A DNA stretch of 16,107 nt from positions 1 to 16,107 of the forward strand of contig CAYSPU010000132.1 of the NCBI GenBank assembly GCA_964432995.1, written 5' to 3'. Every line of letters begins with the position of its first letter. Positions within the stretch are counted from its first letter, which is position 1. The notes below the pieces were generated by a model. It was not told the origin of the DNA, did not search any database, and was given only the letters and a program-made list of their open reading frames with translations. The translations under genes were made by a program, and so were the position numbers. Positions 14,406-16,107 of the stretch are shown here, piece after piece. Origin of the DNA: CAYSPU01 sp964432995. Lineage in GTDB: Bacteria; Verrucomicrobiota; Verrucomicrobiia; Limisphaerales; JAHDYP01.

Positions 14406-14498
14406 GCATAACGACCCAAGCTCAGCGACCCGGCCCACGGGACGCCACGATGGCAACCGCGACGCGATGGCCGGGTTCGCTGGAGCGCATGGTTAGCC
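14406..14498 (-). other. attC site between the DUF2314-like and PEP-CTERM cassettes
   Basis: R'' GGCTAAC (14498-14492) and R' GTTATGC (14412-14406). Arms pair as GCTC-AGCGA-CCCGGCC against GCTCCAGCGAACCCGGCC, with C and A extra-helical on L''. The R'-side spacer is two bases longer than usual. R'' lies 10 nt from the 14508 stop. Confidence 0.9.
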
Positions 14499-14507
14499 CA
14501 CGTGTTT

Positions 14508-15008
14508 CTACTCATACTTCTTCTCCTCCGCCTCCAGCTCCGGCGGCAAGCTGCCCCACTGCTCGCGACCACGAACGAACATGACGCGCATGGTAAACCC
14601 GCCTGCATACTTGCCAGACTCCGACTCGATCTGCCAGTCCACTAAATCAGAGACAGGATGAGTGTGCAAACGCTCAAGACGACCGGTGTGAGTGACAGGC
14701 GGCGTAAGATAACGAACCTCCATCTGCGAATCACGGAACGACAAAACCTCTGCCCACAAAAACTCCGTCGTGCCCGAACTCGAAACGAACGGAATCTTGA
14801 CGCGGATGCCGCGATTCGGCTGGGCGGCCAACTCTCGAAAACGGGCGATGCTCTCCTTGGCCTTCGACGTGGCCTCGCGCATCAAAGGATCATCGGGCGC
14901 AATCGAAAGCGGCGGGACGGCTGGCCGTGCGATGTAGAAGAAACGCCACCAAATGAAAACCACCGCGACGATGACGAGGGGAATGATGATGAATTTCACA
15001 GCGCGCAC
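14508..15008 (-). CDS. Membrane-anchored DUF2314-like protein (cassette gene)
   Basis: 166 residues from the GTG at 15008, 6 nt from the R' box; a second GTG at codon 4 is possible. One N-terminal transmembrane helix (about 5-25, IIIPLVIVAVVFIWWRFF) is followed by a soluble domain. TTEFLWAEVL (80-89), PVSDLVDWQIESESG (118-132) and YAGGFTMRVMF (134-144) match the pattern of DUF2314, which has a similar ISDWM..E.G..GGYT.RV ending. DUF2314 proteins are widespread and uncharacterised, and often lie near predicted toxin or immunity genes. The C terminus is Glu/Lys-rich. The helix fused to the domain is not what I would expect of the short soluble forms. Confidence 0.8.
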   Translation of the reverse strand: MRAVKFIIIPLVIVAVVFIWWRFFYIARPAVPPLSIAPDDPLMREATSKAKESIARFRELAAQPNRGIRVKIPFVSSSGTTEFLWAEVLSFRDSQMEVRYLTPPVTHTGRLERLHTHPVSDLVDWQIESESGKYAGGFTMRVMFVRGREQWGSLPPELEAEEKKYE

Positions 15009-15014
15009 GAAGTG

Positions 15015-15106
15015 GGCTAACGAAAAGGATCACTGACCCCGCGCCAAGGGCTCACGACCTGAAACCGCGGCGCTATCGCGGGGTTCAGTGCATCCGCTGG
15101 TTGGCC
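15015..15106 (-). other. attC site between the 103-aa and DUF2314-like cassettes
   Basis: R'' GGCCAAC (15106-15100) and R' GTTAGCC (15021-15015). Arms pair as GAT-CACTGA-CCCCGCG against GATGCACTGAACCCCGCG, with G and A extra-helical on L''. R'' is 9 nt from the 15115 stop and R' 6 nt from the 15008 start. Confidence 0.92.
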
Positions 15107-15114
15107 TTTCATGC

Positions 15115-15426
15115 TCATTTAATCCGGAACTCTTGCCTCGATCCCTCCGGCCAAATCACAGTGTACCGCTCGCCATCGACCGGACGATGGGCCGCCGTGA
15201 CCGACTCCAGCTGTCCCTCTCGCTGCAATGTCTGCCGGACTCTCCAGAAGGTAGCCGCTGGGTCCGAGGTGAAAATGAAAATGTTCGTCTCGCCAGAACC
15301 GCAATCGTGACCATCGACCTTGGCTGAATGCCCCAGGTCCTCAATCAAGCAGCCCTCCAAGGCAACCATCTGGTCGTAGTCCGCCAGTGAGTCGCCGCGG
15401 AATTGCAGGACGAGCTGATAACGCAT
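15115..15426 (-). CDS. Conserved hypothetical protein, cassette gene
   Basis: 103 residues from the ATG at 15426, 14 nt from the R' box. No signal peptide or membrane segment. Features: N-terminal MRYQLVLQFRGDSL, then ALEGCLIEDLG, VDGHDCGSGETNIFIFTSDP (37-56), AATFWRVRQTL and a C-terminal ERYTVIWPEG. The alternating strand-helix pattern suggests a small alpha/beta ferredoxin-like fold with a GSGE loop. I recall near-identical layouts in uncharacterised bacterial proteins but can name no function. A soluble immunity or binding protein is only a guess. Confidence 0.83.
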   Translation of the reverse strand: MRYQLVLQFRGDSLADYDQMVALEGCLIEDLGHSAKVDGHDCGSGETNIFIFTSDPAATFWRVRQTLQREGQLESVTAAHRPVDGERYTVIWPEGSRQEFRIK

Positions 15427-15440
15427 GGCGCTTCCTTTAC

Positions 15441-15541
15441 GGCCAACGAACAGGTCAGCCACCGGGGCCAACCGCCGGTGACGTTCGGTTTGTCCCTGAG
15501 CCTATCGGCTGGCCCCGGTTGGCTGTACCGCCAGGTTCGGC
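15441..15541 (-). other. attC site at the end of the exported-protein cassette
   Basis: R'' GCCGAAC (15541-15535) and R' GTTGGCC (15447-15441), 5-nt spacers CTGGC and GAACA. Arms pair as GGT-CAGCC-ACCGGGGCC against GGTACAGCCAACCGGGGCC, with two extra-helical A on L'' five bases apart: the best-formed site in the window. The upstream ORF's stop codon lies within this site. Confidence 0.95.
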
Positions 15542-16045
15542 CCCGGGTTTCGGCCCTCGTCCGGCCAGATTTCCCAGGGCCTGCCTCACCTTCTCCAACA
15601 CCTGCTCGTCCGTGCGACCTGCGGAGGACAATGCCCAGTAAATCTGATTTGTCGTCCCAGCGATGGGGGTGACATCGAGGAACGTCCGCCAGTAGGGCTC
15701 TTGGATCGTCTGAGGTGTCACGGCCTGATTTACCTCGCCAAGTCTTTCGAGGTGGATCCGGAGGACGAACCCCGTGAAACTCGGCCCCACCTCCTCCAGG
15801 ATGTTCGTGGACCACTCGCCAGTCTTGGAGCGGCCATGTACCAGAAACTTCTGGGGACGATAGTAAACCAGCAGCGACTGTGAGTATTGCGGATACTCGA
15901 CAGCCGGCGCAGGGCTCAAATCAGCGAGAACCGGTCGAAGTCGTTCCTCGACCTGGCGAAGAACAGCCCTGCTCTCTTGCGCGGAGGCTGCCGTCAGACT
16001 CGTGCCTACCGCTGCAAGAACCAGCAATATTGCGAGCGTTTTCAT
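15455..16045 (-). CDS. Cassette-borne exported protein with attC-encoded tail
   Basis: 196 residues from the ATG at 16045; an upstream in-frame Met would lie in the attC. The signal peptide spans residues 3-20 and is cleaved after ASA at 22. The mature domain (about 25-165) has ESRAVLRQVEERLRPVLADL, VEYPQYSQSLLVYYRPQKFL, LRIHLERLGE and EPYWRTFLDVTPI, then a helix with TDEQVLEKVRQALGNLAG. I do not recognise a family. Residues 169-196, Gly/Pro/Asn-rich, are translated from attC, and the TGA is in the R' arm. Residue 168 is probably near the natural domain end. The ATG is 3 nt from the R' box at 16049. Confidence 0.8.
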   Translation of the reverse strand: MKTLAILLVLAAVGTSLTAASAQESRAVLRQVEERLRPVLADLSPAPAVEYPQYSQSLLVYYRPQKFLVHGRSKTGEWSTNILEEVGPSFTGFVLRIHLERLGEVNQAVTPQTIQEPYWRTFLDVTPIAGTTNQIYWALSSAGRTDEQVLEKVRQALGNLAGRGPKPGAEPGGTANRGQPIGSGTNRTSPAVGPGG

Positions 16046-16048
16046 ATG

Positions 16049-16107
16049 GCCGAACGTGAAGCAGAGTATCCGCCAGCCCGTGAAAAACAAGCGTTCGGAA
16101 AAGGGGG
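16049..16107 (-). other. Partial attC at the window edge
   Basis: R' GTTCGGC (minus, 16055-16049) lies 3 nt from the 16045 start and is followed outward by an arm-like stretch (spacer GTGAA on the plus strand, then GCAGAGTATCCGCC). The other arm is outside the window. It could instead belong to attI, but an attC is likelier from the shared box sequence. Confidence 0.5.

Larger units (their letters stand above)
10264..16107 (-). mobile_element. Integron gene-cassette array (attC-separated cassettes, no integrase in window)
   Basis: Nine short minus-strand units, mostly 400-850 bp, each hold one ORF or one toxin-antitoxin pair and are bounded by attC-like sites. In all well-formed sites, R' faces the start of the next ORF (3-54 nt away) and R'' lies 7-14 nt after the previous stop, or the ORF end overlaps the site. 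In all six well-formed sites the L'' arm carries two extra bases relative to L', the known attC hallmark. From this orientation attI and the integrase should lie beyond the right edge. Without them it could equally be an integrase-less attC cluster. The right edge cuts through an attC, so the array continues. Confidence 0.85.

Noticed and set aside
10264..16107. CRISPR array or other direct-repeat array
   Set aside because: The repeated units are imperfect inverted repeats with variable loops and one or two ORFs between them, not short identical direct repeats with uniform spacers.
1..16107. tRNA, rRNA, riboswitch or integrase gene
   Set aside because: No cloverleaf, rRNA segment or recognisable riboswitch core was seen by eye, and no frame shows tyrosine-recombinase motifs; a covariance search could still find a small RNA I cannot see.

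Overview
The window looks like chromosomal DNA of a high-GC PVC-group bacterium, most likely a Verrucomicrobiota member (inference). Pointers are two OmcB-like DUF11 envelope proteins, a PEP-CTERM protein, many lipoproteins, mostly weak or absent Shine-Dalgarno sequences, and hairpin-rich intergenic repeats. There is no 16S rRNA or other taxonomic marker. Nearly all genes lie on the minus strand.

Left part (1-10260), core-like genome. Reading leftwards from 3569 there is a compact cluster: a secreted DUF11-domain protein, a KdsD/KpsF arabinose-5-phosphate isomerase (TTG start, 9 nt after the DUF11 stop), a secreted alpha/beta-hydrolase and a lipoprotein with a pseudopilin-like domain. Upstream of it sit an array of four perfect hairpins (3686-3854), a small lipoprotein (3922-4407), a strong intrinsic terminator (4435-4463) and a four-repeat OmcB-like DUF11 lipoprotein (4481-5995). 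A lone plus-strand lipoprotein (6382-6915) and a large AsmA-like inner-membrane-anchored protein (7111-10032) follow. The theme is cell envelope biogenesis.

Right part (about 10264-16107): I read this as the distal part of an integron gene-cassette array, or a cluster of attC sites without an integrase. Six imperfect inverted repeats of 90-127 nt have 7-nt end boxes (GTTRRRY-like at the R' end, YAAC or GAAC-ending at the R'' end), a 5-nt spacer, and two extra-helical bases on the L'' arm at nearly constant positions. Each sits 7-14 nt after one minus-strand ORF stop (or overlaps the ORF end), with the next ORF starting 3-54 nt beyond its R' box. Three more boundaries are degenerate or cut by the window edge. 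The cassettes carry, from right to left: an exported protein, a 103-aa orphan protein, a membrane-anchored DUF2314-like protein, a PEP-CTERM protein, a frameshifted small membrane protein, a MazEF-like toxin-antitoxin pair, two lipoproteins and a ParE-type toxin-antitoxin pair. No integrase gene is present; from the attC orientation it would lie to the right of the window.

Most notable: the PEP-CTERM ORF reads through its own attC and across the cassette junction, and its stop overlaps the next cassette's start codon as ATGA. A second cassette ORF also takes its last 28 residues from attC DNA.
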